A stretch of 25,850 nt of DNA from CAYVBJ01 sp964415185 (GCA_964415185.1 CAYPZI010000033.1:1-25850), one strand, 5' to 3'. Positions 1 through 8,755 are shown, numbered from the stretch's first letter. Numbers and translations are program-made. Notes: generated by a model from the sequence alone, not told the origin.

Positions 1-55
1 AGTAATTTCACTACCGCTGTTAATAAATCTGCGAGATCAGCGGGATCTGCGGGAG
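1..55. repeat. 55-bp direct repeat, copy 1
   Basis: Positions 1-55 are identical to 191-245. The 3' half is built of three degenerate 9-bp units (29-37, 38-46, 47-55) of the form C[T/A]GCG[A/G]GA[T/G]. The copy starts at the window edge, so its true left end is unknown. It looks like a dispersed intergenic repeat rather than a gene. No coding function is seen. Confidence 0.9.
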
Positions 56-60
56 ATAAT

Positions 61-114
61 AAGGGCATTATCTATCCTAACATAAAACTAATCTTTTATA
101 TCTGATAATGCCTT
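61..114. repeat. Inverted repeat between the two direct repeats
   Basis: AAGGGCATTATC at 61-72 is complementary to GATAATGCCTT at 104-114 apart from one bulged G. A second, shorter pairing (GATAAT 55-60 with ATTATC 67-72) is mutually exclusive with it. The hairpin lies in the spacer between the 55-bp direct repeats and may belong to the same repeat element. Confidence 0.5.
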
Positions 115-121
115 AAATGAA

Positions 122-180
122 ATCTTTCCGCGGTGGTTTCACGCGAAGAACGCAGGGCAGGCGCAGAGGACGCGGAGTGG
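122..180. repeat. GC-rich ACGC/GCGGAG intergenic repeat
   Basis: This segment has the purine-rich pattern ACGCGAAGAACGCAGG followed by GCGCAGAGGACGCGGAG. Patterns of this style are often seen as dispersed intergenic repeats in bacterial genomes. It lies between the two 55-bp direct repeats. It has no coding potential and only one copy is visible here. Confidence 0.45.
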
Positions 181-190
181 AGCTGTGAAC

Positions 191-245
191 AGTAATTTCA
201 CTACCGCTGTTAATAAATCTGCGAGATCAGCGGGATCTGCGGGAG
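191..245. repeat. 55-bp direct repeat, copy 2, overlapping a gene 3' end
   Basis: This is an exact copy of 1-55. On the minus strand its right part (227-245) forms the last codons and the TGA stop of the histidine-phosphatase gene, so the repeat boundary lies inside that reading frame. The 135-bp spacer between the copies holds a hairpin and a GC-rich repeat. Confidence 0.9.
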
Positions 246-1003
246 TCTGAATCAACTCTCAGCTCAGGGTTCATCCGGGCAACGATTCTTACGGACAAAA
301 ATTCATTTCCGCCGTCGTAGACTTCATGCCAGCCTTCTTTTTCGAATTGACGAATCAAAAATTCGTTTAACAGTCCATGGGCAACAAGTAAAACCGTGCC
401 CTCTTCTTCGGCACGATTTTCAAGAAATGATGCTGCCATTTTTACCCGTTCTTCTGCTTCATGAGCCGTTTCCACCCGGTCATCATTGGCTCCGAAAAAC
501 CAGAGAATCCGTGATGCGGCTGACCAGAACCCACCCGGCATTTTGATGTTTGCAAAGGGAAGGATCTGCCTTTCAACTTCGCGGAATAGTGGTTTCTCAA
601 TGTAGTTTACACCGTCGCCGAAGGTAAGGTGTGCGGTTTCGCGTGACCTCACCAAATTGCTGTGATACACGTTTTCAACTTTCATCTGATCCGCACAAAC
701 CGGCTTTACCTCAAAAGGCTTCACACTGGCTGAATCATATTCATGAATATACTCAATGGCCTCCTCTCGGTTCCGCCAGCCGTCATGTTCTACGTCCGGT
801 TCTGCATGCCGAATTAGTACCACTTGCTGGATTGAGTCATCATTCGGCTGAAAAATTTCTTTGCATTCAAAATAATCCTGGGAATAGTAAAATTCTCTCA
901 ATTCCAAAAGCTGATGGGACGATTGCATGGCAACCGAGCAACTTGCCAGTATAAGTATGGAAATCAATTTCATTATCAGGATAGAACTTATAATTTTTTT
1001 CAT
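227..1003 (-). CDS. Histidine phosphatase (phosphoglycerate mutase-like) lipoprotein
   Basis: The 258-residue protein has a hydrophobic leader ending in a lipobox (ILASC, Cys22), so it is probably a lipid-anchored envelope protein. The histidine-phosphatase fold is shown by LIRHAEPD at residues 63-70 (phospho-acceptor His66), by HSNLVRSRETA near 114-124 (phosphate-binding Arg) and by VAHG at 207-210 (second catalytic His209). The family removes phosphate from small molecules or proteins through a phosphohistidine intermediate; the substrate cannot be told from sequence. A second Met at residue 11 could also be the start. The last five or six residues (DSRRSR) and the stop codon come from the 55-bp repeat, so the native C-terminus may have been replaced. 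The DUF885 gene lies 22 nt upstream on the same strand, so the two may be co-transcribed. Confidence 0.85.
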   Translation of the reverse strand: MKKIISSILIMKLISILILASCSVAMQSSHQLLELREFYYSQDYFECKEIFQPNDDSIQQVVLIRHAEPDVEHDGWRNREEAIEYIHEYDSASVKPFEVKPVCADQMKVENVYHSNLVRSRETAHLTFGDGVNYIEKPLFREVERQILPFANIKMPGGFWSAASRILWFFGANDDRVETAHEAEERVKMAASFLENRAEEEGTVLLVAHGLLNEFLIRQFEKEGWHEVYDGGNEFLSVRIVARMNPELRVDSDSRRSR

Positions 1004-1025
1004 GAGTCAGACAAACAGAGCCTTC

Positions 1026-2780
1026 TCATTTTCCATTACCAAGTTTTTTGTTAGAAGCATAAAGACGAATATTTTCATCCAAAACACTCAGCGGTACGCT
1101 TCCATTCAAAAGAACAGCGTCATGGAATTCGCGAATATCAAAATTATCTCCCAGCTCATTTTCGGCAAATTCACGCAGTTCCCGGATTTTAATTTCACCC
1201 ATTTTATAGGCAAGAGCCTGGCCGGGCCAAAATATGTAACGGTCAACTTCCGAACGTATGTTGTGAAGTGAAAGTGCAGAATTTTGAGCCATAAAATCGA
1301 TCGCCTCCTGGCGGGTCCATCCCATTGCATGAATACCCGTGTCAACCACGAGGCGCAGGGCACGCCACATTTCATAGCTTAATCGTCCGAAGTTGCTGTA
1401 AATATCGGAATAAAACCCGGTTTCAAGGCCCAGCCTTTCAGAGTAGAGTGCCCATCCTTCGGTGAATGCGGTGAAACCGGCGGTTTTTCTGAATTCAGGC
1501 AATCCTTCAAGTTCCATCTGCAGGGCAATTTGAAGGTGATGGCCGGGAACAGCTTCATGAAATGAAAGTGCCTCGATTTCGTACAACGGGCGGCTGTTCA
1601 GGTCATAGGTATTTACTGCATAGTAGCCGGCGCGTGTACCGTCGGCCGCCCCCCTGCTGTAATAAGCTGTGGCAGTGCGGGGAGCCAGGTAATCGGGAAC
1701 GGGACGAATGCCATAGGGAAGCCTCGGCAGGGTTTTAAAAAGTTCAGGCAGCTTTCCATCCATGGTTTTGAGAACAAGAGCGGTTTCCTTTAGAAGCTCT
1801 TCGGCAGAGTCTGCATAAAAACGGGGATTGGATCTCAGAAACTCAAGAAAAGTATCCATGTCATTGCCGAAGCCATCATCTTCAACAATTTCCATCATTT
1901 CCGCACGGATACGTTCAACTTCATCACGGCCTGTTTCATGAATCTCTTCGGCAGACAAATCCAGTGTTGTATGCTGGCGGATTAAAAAGTCATAGTATTC
2001 CCTGCCTCCCTCCAGCTCGCTGATTCCGGGTGATTCAACTGCCGCCGGGATATACTCGCTTTCGAGAAAATCATGCAGACGCCGGTATTCGGGAACCACC
2101 ACATCCCGGATCGCCTTTTCCGCCTGCGATATCAGCAGTTCCCGGTCCTCCTGCTCAATGGATACAGGAAAGTTTTTAAATGGTTCAAATAGAACACTTT
2201 CGTCAGGAGCTTCCACAATATGTGCATTTACCGATTCGAGGTAGTTGTCAAATACCAATTCAGGGCGGACCCAGTTCTGTTGAATACCTCTTCGCATTCT
2301 CGATATGTAGCCGCTGTTGTATTCCCTGAATGCCCCGAGCCGCTCCAGGTAATTTTCATAATCGGTTTTATCAGCCAAAGGAACGCGATTGGGAAGGTCG
2401 GCAAAGGTGGAGTGATAATCCCACCATCCGTTTAGCGGCAAAAGATGTCCATCTAATTCAAAATTACGAATCTCATCTTGAAGCTGGATCTGAAAGATAT
2501 CATAATTGATCTGGTCATCACGGGACAAGCGCCGGTACGGAATTTTTTCAAGCCGTTCCAGGAATTCCCGGTCTTTGCTGTAACGTAATTCTGCAGCCGC
2601 AGGTGAACTGTCCGGCAGACGGTCATTGAATTTGTGAACTCCCTGGTTTGTGGCAAATAAAGGGTTTGCCTGAAGTGAATATTCGTAGTGGTCTTCAAAT
2701 AGCTGATGCAGGTCCTGGTCAGGATAGGTACATCCCGAAAAAACAATCAGAATAGTAATTACATGCAGTATACGTTTCAT
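1026..2780 (-). CDS. DUF885 family lipoprotein, putative metallopeptidase
   Basis: The protein has 584 residues and an N-terminal leader with lipobox FSGC (Cys17), so it is predicted to be a lipoprotein facing the periplasm or cell surface. The DUF885 signature is present: FHEAVPGHHLQ at about 407-417 gives an HExxxGHH zinc-site-like motif, followed by FTEGWALYSE at 439-448 with a candidate third ligand, Glu441. Length matches this family (about 550-620 residues). Members are usually annotated as uncharacterised M1/M32-like metallopeptidases; no substrate is established. The gene reads leftward behind the cryptochrome gene (118-nt gap) and ahead of the histidine-phosphatase gene (22-nt gap). 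The start is ATG at 2780, immediately ahead of a good lipoprotein leader. Confidence 0.9.
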   Translation of the reverse strand: MKRILHVITILIVFSGCTYPDQDLHQLFEDHYEYSLQANPLFATNQGVHKFNDRLPDSSPAAAELRYSKDREFLERLEKIPYRRLSRDDQINYDIFQIQLQDEIRNFELDGHLLPLNGWWDYHSTFADLPNRVPLADKTDYENYLERLGAFREYNSGYISRMRRGIQQNWVRPELVFDNYLESVNAHIVEAPDESVLFEPFKNFPVSIEQEDRELLISQAEKAIRDVVVPEYRRLHDFLESEYIPAAVESPGISELEGGREYYDFLIRQHTTLDLSAEEIHETGRDEVERIRAEMMEIVEDDGFGNDMDTFLEFLRSNPRFYADSAEELLKETALVLKTMDGKLPELFKTLPRLPYGIRPVPDYLAPRTATAYYSRGAADGTRAGYYAVNTYDLNSRPLYEIEALSFHEAVPGHHLQIALQMELEGLPEFRKTAGFTAFTEGWALYSERLGLETGFYSDIYSNFGRLSYEMWRALRLVVDTGIHAMGWTRQEAIDFMAQNSALSLHNIRSEVDRYIFWPGQALAYKMGEIKIRELREFAENELGDNFDIREFHDAVLLNGSVPLSVLDENIRLYASNKKLGNGK

Positions 2781-2898
2781 ATGGGTTGGATTCGATTAAC
2801 CGTATAATACTGTAAATGTAAAAAAAAATCTTGTTCAGGGATACATCCCGATTTTACCCACGGTCTTCACAAAGAAATTTTCTCAGAAGAGAAGTGGG

Positions 2899-4323
2899 CT
2901 AACGGCTTCTCTCTTTTATCTTCTCATAGCTTTTATCAAGGTCGATGACCGGCTGAGGGTAGTCAATACTGCTAAAATTATCAAAAAGATCTGGTTGTTT
3001 TGATTCCGCCTTCCATGGCTCGTGAATATAATTATCCGGAATGTTTTTTAACTCCGGCAGCCAAAGCCTCACGTATTCACCTTTCTTATCATATTTTTTT
3101 GCCTGATGAACTATATTGAAATAGCGGTCTCGCGGATCGTGGCCGACGGCAGAATTGTAAGCCCAGTTTCCCCAATTGCTGCATACATCATAATCAATTA
3201 ATCTGGATTCAAACCAGGAAGCTCCCATTCGCCAGTCGATATTCAGGTTTTGTGACAAAAAACTCGCCACATTTTGCCTGCCACGGTTGCTCATATAACC
3301 TGTTGAATTTAATTCACGCATATTCGCATCAATAAATGGAATGCCGGTATTTCCTTGCGCCCATTTTTTGAATAAGTCCATATCATTACTCTGAGTAAAT
3401 TCCTTTCCGGAAATCCCTTCGTGCCTGAATATATCGTTGCCGTGACGGATTGCAGAAAACCTGAAAAAGTCACGCCAGGTCAGTTCAAACTTCATCCAGT
3501 ATGTGGATACATTCTGTTTTCTCTCATTTTCATACCGGCAAACCTCCTCGTAAATTTTTCCGGGTGAGAGAGAGCCATTGGCCAGCCAAGGTGAAAATTT
3601 GGAAGAATAGCCGGCACCGGTAAGTCCGTTTCGTGTAAATTTGTAGTTTTTGAGATGATCGCCATCCCATATGTAAGATTGTACCCGGTTCAGGGCTTCA
3701 TTTTCGCCACCTTTAAACTGCAAGACAGCCCTGGGATCAATGTCTTGCTCACGGAGTCCAAGATCATTCAGATCAGGGAGTTCACCGGGATCAGGGACAT
3801 CTGTAAAATCAAACTTCCGGGGCAATTGAACGGTACTTCTGACCGTACATTCTTTTTCGATCTTTTTTCGAAACGCCGTGAAAACATCCGGTGTGGATTG
3901 AAGTTTGAATGGAATATCGTCAGGATGATAGAGAGTCTGTATGGATTCGAACAGTAAAGGCAAGCCGGTGGCTTTTGCCACTTCCGATTCAATGGCAAGT
4001 TCTTCAGATGTATCTTCTTTTGGAGCATAAATAGCCTCTATTCCGAACTCCTGCTTCAATTTGCAAATTTCTTCCGCTGTTTTGCCTGAACGGATGATGA
4101 GTTCACCTCCCATTTTCCTCAGGTTTTTTCTGAGGTTTGATACGGATTCAATCAGGAATTTTGCCCGTATGGCACCTGTTTTGGGAAATCCGAACCCGGT
4201 TTTTCCGAAATGTTCTTCGTCAAAACAATAAAGACAAAGGCATTGTCCATTTTTCATGGCTTTTGCCAGGGGAGGGTTATCGTGAATGCGCAAATTGTTG
4301 CGAAACCAGACCAGATTTATCAT
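2899..4323 (-). CDS. DASH-type cryptochrome / DNA photolyase
   Basis: I place the start at ATG 4323 (474 residues), because MINLVWFRNNLRIHDNPPL is the standard photolyase N-terminus; an in-frame TTG at 4377 would add 18 unlikely residues. The N-terminal alpha/beta antenna-binding domain spans about 1-130. The C-terminal FAD domain carries the cry-DASH signature: TGIPFIDANMREL (327-339), TGYMSNRGRQNVASFL (341-356) and YDVCSNWGNWAY (378-389), followed by GHDPRDRYFN. Cry-DASH proteins bind FAD plus a folate and repair UV pyrimidine dimers, best documented on single-stranded DNA, using blue light; some also signal. Class II and CPD-I photolyases fit less well because of the SNRGRQ block. It is divergent from the sugar dehydrogenase gene. 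Confidence 0.93.
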   Translation of the reverse strand: MINLVWFRNNLRIHDNPPLAKAMKNGQCLCLYCFDEEHFGKTGFGFPKTGAIRAKFLIESVSNLRKNLRKMGGELIIRSGKTAEEICKLKQEFGIEAIYAPKEDTSEELAIESEVAKATGLPLLFESIQTLYHPDDIPFKLQSTPDVFTAFRKKIEKECTVRSTVQLPRKFDFTDVPDPGELPDLNDLGLREQDIDPRAVLQFKGGENEALNRVQSYIWDGDHLKNYKFTRNGLTGAGYSSKFSPWLANGSLSPGKIYEEVCRYENERKQNVSTYWMKFELTWRDFFRFSAIRHGNDIFRHEGISGKEFTQSNDMDLFKKWAQGNTGIPFIDANMRELNSTGYMSNRGRQNVASFLSQNLNIDWRMGASWFESRLIDYDVCSNWGNWAYNSAVGHDPRDRYFNIVHQAKKYDKKGEYVRLWLPELKNIPDNYIHEPWKAESKQPDLFDNFSSIDYPQPVIDLDKSYEKIKERSR

Positions 4324-4458
4324 GTAAGTAAGGAGAAATTGTTTTTTTGCAAATTTTAAACTGAAAACATGTAACAAACCGGGCTGCGTAAAAGTTTAAA
4401 TATGTCAGTTAATCTTATTTTTTATATACTTGCAGTAATTATAAATGGCACTTATCCC

Positions 4459-5601
4459 ATGAAATTAAATCTGTTACTCCTGTTTTCTGCTCTACTTTTG
4501 GGTTGCAGCTCAGACGGGCAAAATGAATCCGTCAGGCCGCCAGGTGATTCTGTTGATTATCTCTCGCTGCCGGATGGTTTTTCCGCGGAACTCTATGCCG
4601 TAAATGTGCCGAATGTGAGGGCAATGACGCGCAGTCCCAATGGGATTCTCTATGCCGGCACCCGGGGGGCAGGTAATGTATATGCAATCCTGGATACCGA
4701 CCGGGATTTAAAAGCCGATTCGCTCATAACCATTGCATCAGGGTTGAACCTTCCCGTTGGAGTGGCCTGGCATGAGGGCGACCTTTATGTTTCGGCTGTA
4801 AGCAAGATCCTGAAATTTGAAGATATCGATAACCATCTTGATCAGCCTCCTGATCCTGTTACCGTAACCGATGCTTATCCCACAGAAACACACCATGGCT
4901 GGAAATACATTGCATTTGGCCCGGATGACAAGCTTTATGTTCCGGTTGGTGCGCCTTGCAATATCTGCGAGCGTGAGGATGAGATCTTTTCAACTATAAC
5001 CAGGATCAACCCCGATAGTTCAGAATTTGAGATTGTAGCTCACGGTGTGAGAAATTCGGTGGGTTTCGACTGGCATCCCGAGACAGGTGAGCTCTGGTTT
5101 ACCGAAAACGGGCGTGACTTCATGGGAGACAACCGGCCGCCGGATGAATTAAACAGGCTTAAAAAAACCGGTAGTCATTTTGGCTATCCCTATATTCATA
5201 GCGATGATATTCGGGATCCGGAATTCGGTGAAAAGGGGCGGGATATGGATGTTGACTTTATTAAGCCGGAAAAAAATCTTGGTTCGCACGTAGCTGCACT
5301 GGGTATGCTTTTTTATACCGGTGATCTATTTCCGGCAGAATACCGGAATCAGATCCTGATTGCCGAGCATGGCAGCTGGAACCGCAGTTCGAAAATCGGG
5401 TATAGAATTTCTATGGTGCGCCTGCAGGATAACAGTAACAGTGCCATCTCATATGAGCCTTTTGTTGAAGGCTGGCTGCAATCCGACGAAACGGTTTTGG
5501 GGCGTCCGGCAGATCTGCTTCAATTGCCGGATGGCTCTGTACTGGTTTCCGATGATTATCGAAACAAAATTTACAGAATATCATACAAAACTAACTTTTA
5601 A
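4459..5601 (+). CDS. PQQ-dependent sugar/sorbosone dehydrogenase-like lipoprotein
   Basis: I choose ATG 4459 (380 residues) because the protein then begins with a lipoprotein leader ending in LLLGC (Cys15); the longer frame from 4402 adds 19 residues that spoil the leader. The rest is a six-bladed beta-propeller of the glucose/sorbosone dehydrogenase family. Diagnostic stretches are THHGWKYIAFGPDDKLYVPV (about 143-162, with the candidate catalytic His pair 145-146), HGVRNSVGFDWHPETGELWF (195-214) and TENGRD (215-220). A CNIC motif lies at 167-170. Such enzymes oxidise aldoses or sorbosone in the periplasm with PQQ; the actual substrate here is unknown. The DoxX-family gene follows after 16 nt, so the two probably form an operon. 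Confidence 0.85.
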   Translation: MKLNLLLLFSALLLGCSSDGQNESVRPPGDSVDYLSLPDGFSAELYAVNVPNVRAMTRSPNGILYAGTRGAGNVYAILDTDRDLKADSLITIASGLNLPVGVAWHEGDLYVSAVSKILKFEDIDNHLDQPPDPVTVTDAYPTETHHGWKYIAFGPDDKLYVPVGAPCNICEREDEIFSTITRINPDSSEFEIVAHGVRNSVGFDWHPETGELWFTENGRDFMGDNRPPDELNRLKKTGSHFGYPYIHSDDIRDPEFGEKGRDMDVDFIKPEKNLGSHVAALGMLFYTGDLFPAEYRNQILIAEHGSWNRSSKIGYRISMVRLQDNSNSAISYEPFVEGWLQSDETVLGRPADLLQLPDGSVLVSDDYRNKIYRISYKTNF

Positions 5602-5617
5602 CTTAAACTATTGCATT

Positions 5618-6037
5618 ATGTATCTCTCAGGCAAATATCCGGATTTCGGATTATTATTTCTCAGAACCGGTTTTGGAATTTTGTTCATTTTTCACGGATA
5701 CCCCAAATTATTTGGGGGTCCCGAAATGTGGGAGCAGGTTGGCGGGGCCATGCAAAACTTCGGAATTACATTCGCACCTATGTTCTTCGGATTTATGGCT
5801 GCATTCGCAGAATTTTTTGGCGGCATACTTCTTATATTCGGGCTTTACACGTTGCCTGCCCTGGTTTTGCTAATCATAACCATGCTGGTGGCCATTTTTC
5901 ACCATATCATGCAGGGTGATTCGTTCGGGCAAATTGCACATCCTATAAAAGCGGTCGTTGCCTTCGCGGCACTTCTGTTCACCGGCCCCGGACGTTATAG
6001 CATGGATCAAAAGCTGAAGCGCTCGCGCAGGCGGTAA
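5618..6037 (+). CDS. DoxX family membrane protein
   Basis: The protein has 139 residues and four predicted transmembrane segments: about 10-28, 52-75, 79-98 and 110-124. LLFLRTGFGILFIFHGYPKL at 12-31 and the AEFFGGILLIFGL block at 64-76 are typical of the DoxX/SURF4-like superfamily. Members are small integral membrane proteins linked to redox or quinone processes; biochemical roles vary and are mostly unproven. The gene starts 16 nt after the dehydrogenase stop, which suggests the pair works together, perhaps with DoxX coupling the periplasmic oxidation to the membrane (inference). The same DNA is open in a longer frame that overlaps the dehydrogenase, but the DoxX homology begins at this ATG. 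Confidence 0.87.
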   Translation: MYLSGKYPDFGLLFLRTGFGILFIFHGYPKLFGGPEMWEQVGGAMQNFGITFAPMFFGFMAAFAEFFGGILLIFGLYTLPALVLLIITMLVAIFHHIMQGDSFGQIAHPIKAVVAFAALLFTGPGRYSMDQKLKRSRRR

Positions 6038-6678
6038 ACTTCAGAATTTTTAAATTCAGCCCAAAACAGGCTAAAGAAGTTTAAACTGCTATGGAGAATG
6101 TATTGTGAAACATCCCGGATCTGTTTTACAAAATTTCGTGAATAAATACGAAGACTTCGCACCACATCTATTTAAAATTAAATTAAATAATTAAAGCCGG
6201 TTTGCAGCCAACTATACTTTTTGGACAGCCTCCCTGAGATTTGCCGCCCCGTCCACCGACGGGGCTTTGATGGGATAACCAGTTCAATGACTTTAAAAAA
6301 ACATCTCATCAGAAAATTTTAAAGGCTGAATTCAACCGATAAGAAAAATCTAAGGCTTTAGCTCAAAATCGAATTGAATGAATTTACAGGTCCCAAGTCG
6401 GGTACACCCTGAATGCAGGTTTGCTCCGGAATATTGCTCTGTAGGCCAATAAGGCAATAAATTTGATAGAAAGGAAAATAATAGCGGGCGATTTACAGAA
6501 GCCGTAATTGTTACAGCAACTCTTTGAATATTAGGTATTTCTAATTATCAGTTTTTGGAAACTGTTTAATCTCCGGTTTATATTACGGGCAGACTAAATA
6601 ACAAAGCCGGCCCGGACACTACTGCAAGCTATTACCCGGCAACTGTTTGATCCGGCAAATAATTCAGGGACTAATATT
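6038..6678. other. Gene-free stretch of 641 nt
   Basis: No open frame of useful length was found on either strand, and no tRNA- or rRNA-like pattern. The only clear structure is the GC-rich hairpin at 6246-6265. The rest is AT-rich and probably contains the promoter and leader of the outer-membrane barrel gene at 6679. It could also be the remnant of a decayed gene; I see no recognisable fragment. Confidence 0.6.
6246..6265 (+). terminator. GC-rich hairpin, possible terminator
   Basis: GCCCCGTC (6246-6253) and GACGGGGC (6258-6265) form a perfect 8-bp stem with a 4-nt loop, followed by only three T. It lies 208 nt after the DoxX stop, so it could terminate that operon, although the short T run and the distance make this uncertain. 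Confidence 0.45.
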
Positions 6679-7410
6679 ATGAACAGGGAAAACATTTGTT
6701 ACCTAACAATTTTGGTGGTTATCGGGTCATTATTTTTGACATTCGCTCCACAGAGCGCAACTGCTCAAACCATGTACAAGCAGGAGAGCGGATTTTTTTC
6801 GCCTATCCTGAACTCTTTTTTTCTCAGAAGCAATATTGTTGAGTCAACTCAAAAAATCGGCCCGATGGCAGGGTACCGGTTTAACGAAAAATTTGATGTT
6901 GCCCTGCATACCGAATATTTCTCCAACGAGTCAAAGGCACTCACTGAACAGAGTTTCAATTTTTCAATGATGAACCTCGGTCTTTTGGCTGGTTTTACAA
7001 ACAAACTGAGTGAGAATTCACCGATTATAAGCAGGGTTGAACTAAGGGGATATAAGGCATTTCTCTTCTCTGCAAATACGGAAAGCACAACTCCAAGTTC
7101 CTATTCGGCGGTTGCACTTACATCTTTCTATTACCCGGTAGAATTGGCGGAGAACATAACGTTCAGGCCGAACCTTGGCACTTACACGGGTTATGGTGAG
7201 TACAACCTGCCGACCACATCTCATACTTCAACAGATCCAACCCAGGCATTTAACGGGTTTCAGTTCGGGCCGAAGCTGGGATTTGATACATCCGTAAGCC
7301 TTTCCCCAAATACAAGTATTACAGCCGTGCCGTCAGTTGTGATGAAATACAACCAGACGCGAAACACCTACAATACTGATTTCGAGTTTAACGTAGTTCT
7401 CAATTTCTGA
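6679..7410 (+). CDS. Outer-membrane beta-barrel protein, unknown function
   Basis: The protein has 243 residues and a cleavable signal peptide (hydrophobic 8-24, cleavage near ATAQ at 27-30). The mature part alternates polar and apolar residues in short strands and ends in ...NVVLNF, with the terminal aromatic residue expected of barrels inserted by the BAM machinery. I do not recognise a named family; a small eight- to ten-stranded barrel is likely. The stop codon is directly followed by the stop codon of the convergent amidohydrolase gene, leaving no room for a terminator between them. The ATG at 6679 is supported by the leader directly after it. Confidence 0.75.
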   Translation: MNRENICYLTILVVIGSLFLTFAPQSATAQTMYKQESGFFSPILNSFFLRSNIVESTQKIGPMAGYRFNEKFDVALHTEYFSNESKALTEQSFNFSMMNLGLLAGFTNKLSENSPIISRVELRGYKAFLFSANTESTTPSSYSAVALTSFYYPVELAENITFRPNLGTYTGYGEYNLPTTSHTSTDPTQAFNGFQFGPKLGFDTSVSLSPNTSITAVPSVVMKYNQTRNTYNTDFEFNVVLNF

Positions 7411-8697
7411 TTATTCCTTGTAAACGGTACCGCCTCTCATCACAAAAGTGACATTGGTAAGAGAGTCAATGTCATCCAGAGGGTTGGTATCTACCGCAAC
7501 GATATCGGCCTGTTTGCCCGGCGAGATGCTCCCGATTTCATTTTCGAGTCCCAGCACCGCAGCGGCTACGATAGTTGCGCTTTGAACGGCTTCCATACCC
7601 GGCATTCCTGCTTCGACCATATATCCAAATTCTTTTCCGTTTTCGCCGTGCGGAAATACACCTGCATCGGTTCCGAAAGCTATTTTTACTCCCCTTTGAT
7701 AAGCTTCGGCAAATGTATCCTGGATCATCGGCCCGATCTCCCTGGCTTTGGGTACTACAAGCGGCGGATAATATCCCTCAACTTCCGCCTTTTCGGCAAC
7801 GAATTTACCGGCGGAGATAGTTGGTACGTAGTAGGCGCCCTTCTCAATCATCAGGTCCATCACATCGGTTGTCATTTTGGTGCCGTGTTCGATGGTAAGG
7901 ACTCCCGCCTCGACGGCACGCCTCATGCCCTCGGCTCCATGTGCGTGGGCGGCCACATGCATCCCGTAATCCCTCGCAGTGCTGACTATGGCTTCAAGCT
8001 CATCCTCAAAAAACTGCGGGGCATCGCCCGATTTGGCTACGCTCAGCACACCGCCGGTTGCGGTGATTTTGATATGATCGGCGCCGTTTTTGTATCGCTG
8101 CCTGACAGCTTTCCGTGCAGCATTCGTTCCGTTGGCAACACCTTCCTTAGGCCCCGGATCTCCCATCAGGTCATTTTTCCATCCGTTGGTCGGATCGGCG
8201 TGTCCCCCGGTTGTTGCAAGCGACTTGCCTACCGTAATCACCCTTGGCCCTTCGATAAACCCTTCATTGATTGCGTTTCGAAGCGAGATATTTACTCCTG
8301 TACCGCCAAGCTCACGTACCGTGGTAAAACCTGCCAGGAGAGTCCGTTTGGCATAAAGAGTGGAACGGAAAGCTTTGTCGGCATCATTCAGGGTGAACTG
8401 GTCAAGATAACGGGTCGGGCTGGTTTCTCCTTCAAGGTGGACATGAAGGTCAATTAATCCGGGCAAAACCGTTTTGTTTTTCAGGTCAATTACTTTGTCG
8501 CTGTTCCGTGCTGAGATGTAGCCGTTTCTGACGTCATCTATCATTCCTTCATTTATAATAATACTGACTTCATTCAATGTTTCACCCGTTTCAACATCTA
8601 ACAGGGTGCCTGCGTGGATCACTGTTCTTTGGGCAAATAGATCGGAAGATAGAAAAGTGCATAGCATCAAAAGTATTATAAGCGAATATTTTTTCAT
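7411..8697 (-). CDS. Secreted metal-dependent amidohydrolase (imidazolonepropionase/Xaa-Pro dipeptidase-like)
   Basis: The protein has 428 residues and an N-terminal signal peptide (residues 1-22, ending LFAQ), so it acts outside the cytoplasm. All ligands of a binuclear amidohydrolase centre are visible: HVH at 85-87, the carbamylated-lysine candidate K210 in HIKITATGG, His251 in AAHAHG, His271 in IEHGT and Asp344 in FGTDAG. The C-terminal block GSISPGKQADIVAVDTNPL is the usual small beta-sandwich closure. Closest characterised relatives are the carboxypeptidase/Xaa-Pro and Xaa-Arg dipeptidase group of this superfamily; exact substrate is not predictable. It is transcribed towards the barrel gene and divergently from the porin gene. 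Confidence 0.9.
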   Translation of the reverse strand: MKKYSLIILLMLCTFLSSDLFAQRTVIHAGTLLDVETGETLNEVSIIINEGMIDDVRNGYISARNSDKVIDLKNKTVLPGLIDLHVHLEGETSPTRYLDQFTLNDADKAFRSTLYAKRTLLAGFTTVRELGGTGVNISLRNAINEGFIEGPRVITVGKSLATTGGHADPTNGWKNDLMGDPGPKEGVANGTNAARKAVRQRYKNGADHIKITATGGVLSVAKSGDAPQFFEDELEAIVSTARDYGMHVAAHAHGAEGMRRAVEAGVLTIEHGTKMTTDVMDLMIEKGAYYVPTISAGKFVAEKAEVEGYYPPLVVPKAREIGPMIQDTFAEAYQRGVKIAFGTDAGVFPHGENGKEFGYMVEAGMPGMEAVQSATIVAAAVLGLENEIGSISPGKQADIVAVDTNPLDDIDSLTNVTFVMRGGTVYKE

Positions 8698-8755
8698 TTT
8701 AATGGGCCTTTTTTAGTAATAAATCAATTGCAATATAATAATAGTATTGTGAATA

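Noticed and set aside
927..1271. 114-residue plus-strand frame at the junction of the phosphatase and DUF885 genes
   Set aside because: It overlaps both real genes in antisense and has no family resemblance.
4324..4377. TTG-initiated N-terminal extension of the cryptochrome
   Set aside because: The conserved photolyase start MINLVWFRNN begins at the ATG 4323, and no ribosome binding site supports the TTG.
6590..6670. tRNA-like GC segment before the barrel gene
   Set aside because: The repeated CCGGC blocks do not fold into a cloverleaf, and there is no anticodon arm or CCA end.
7582..8457. 291-residue open frame antisense to the amidohydrolase gene
   Set aside because: It lies wholly within a well-supported amidohydrolase frame on the other strand; its protein has no recognisable family pattern and is a shadow of that frame.
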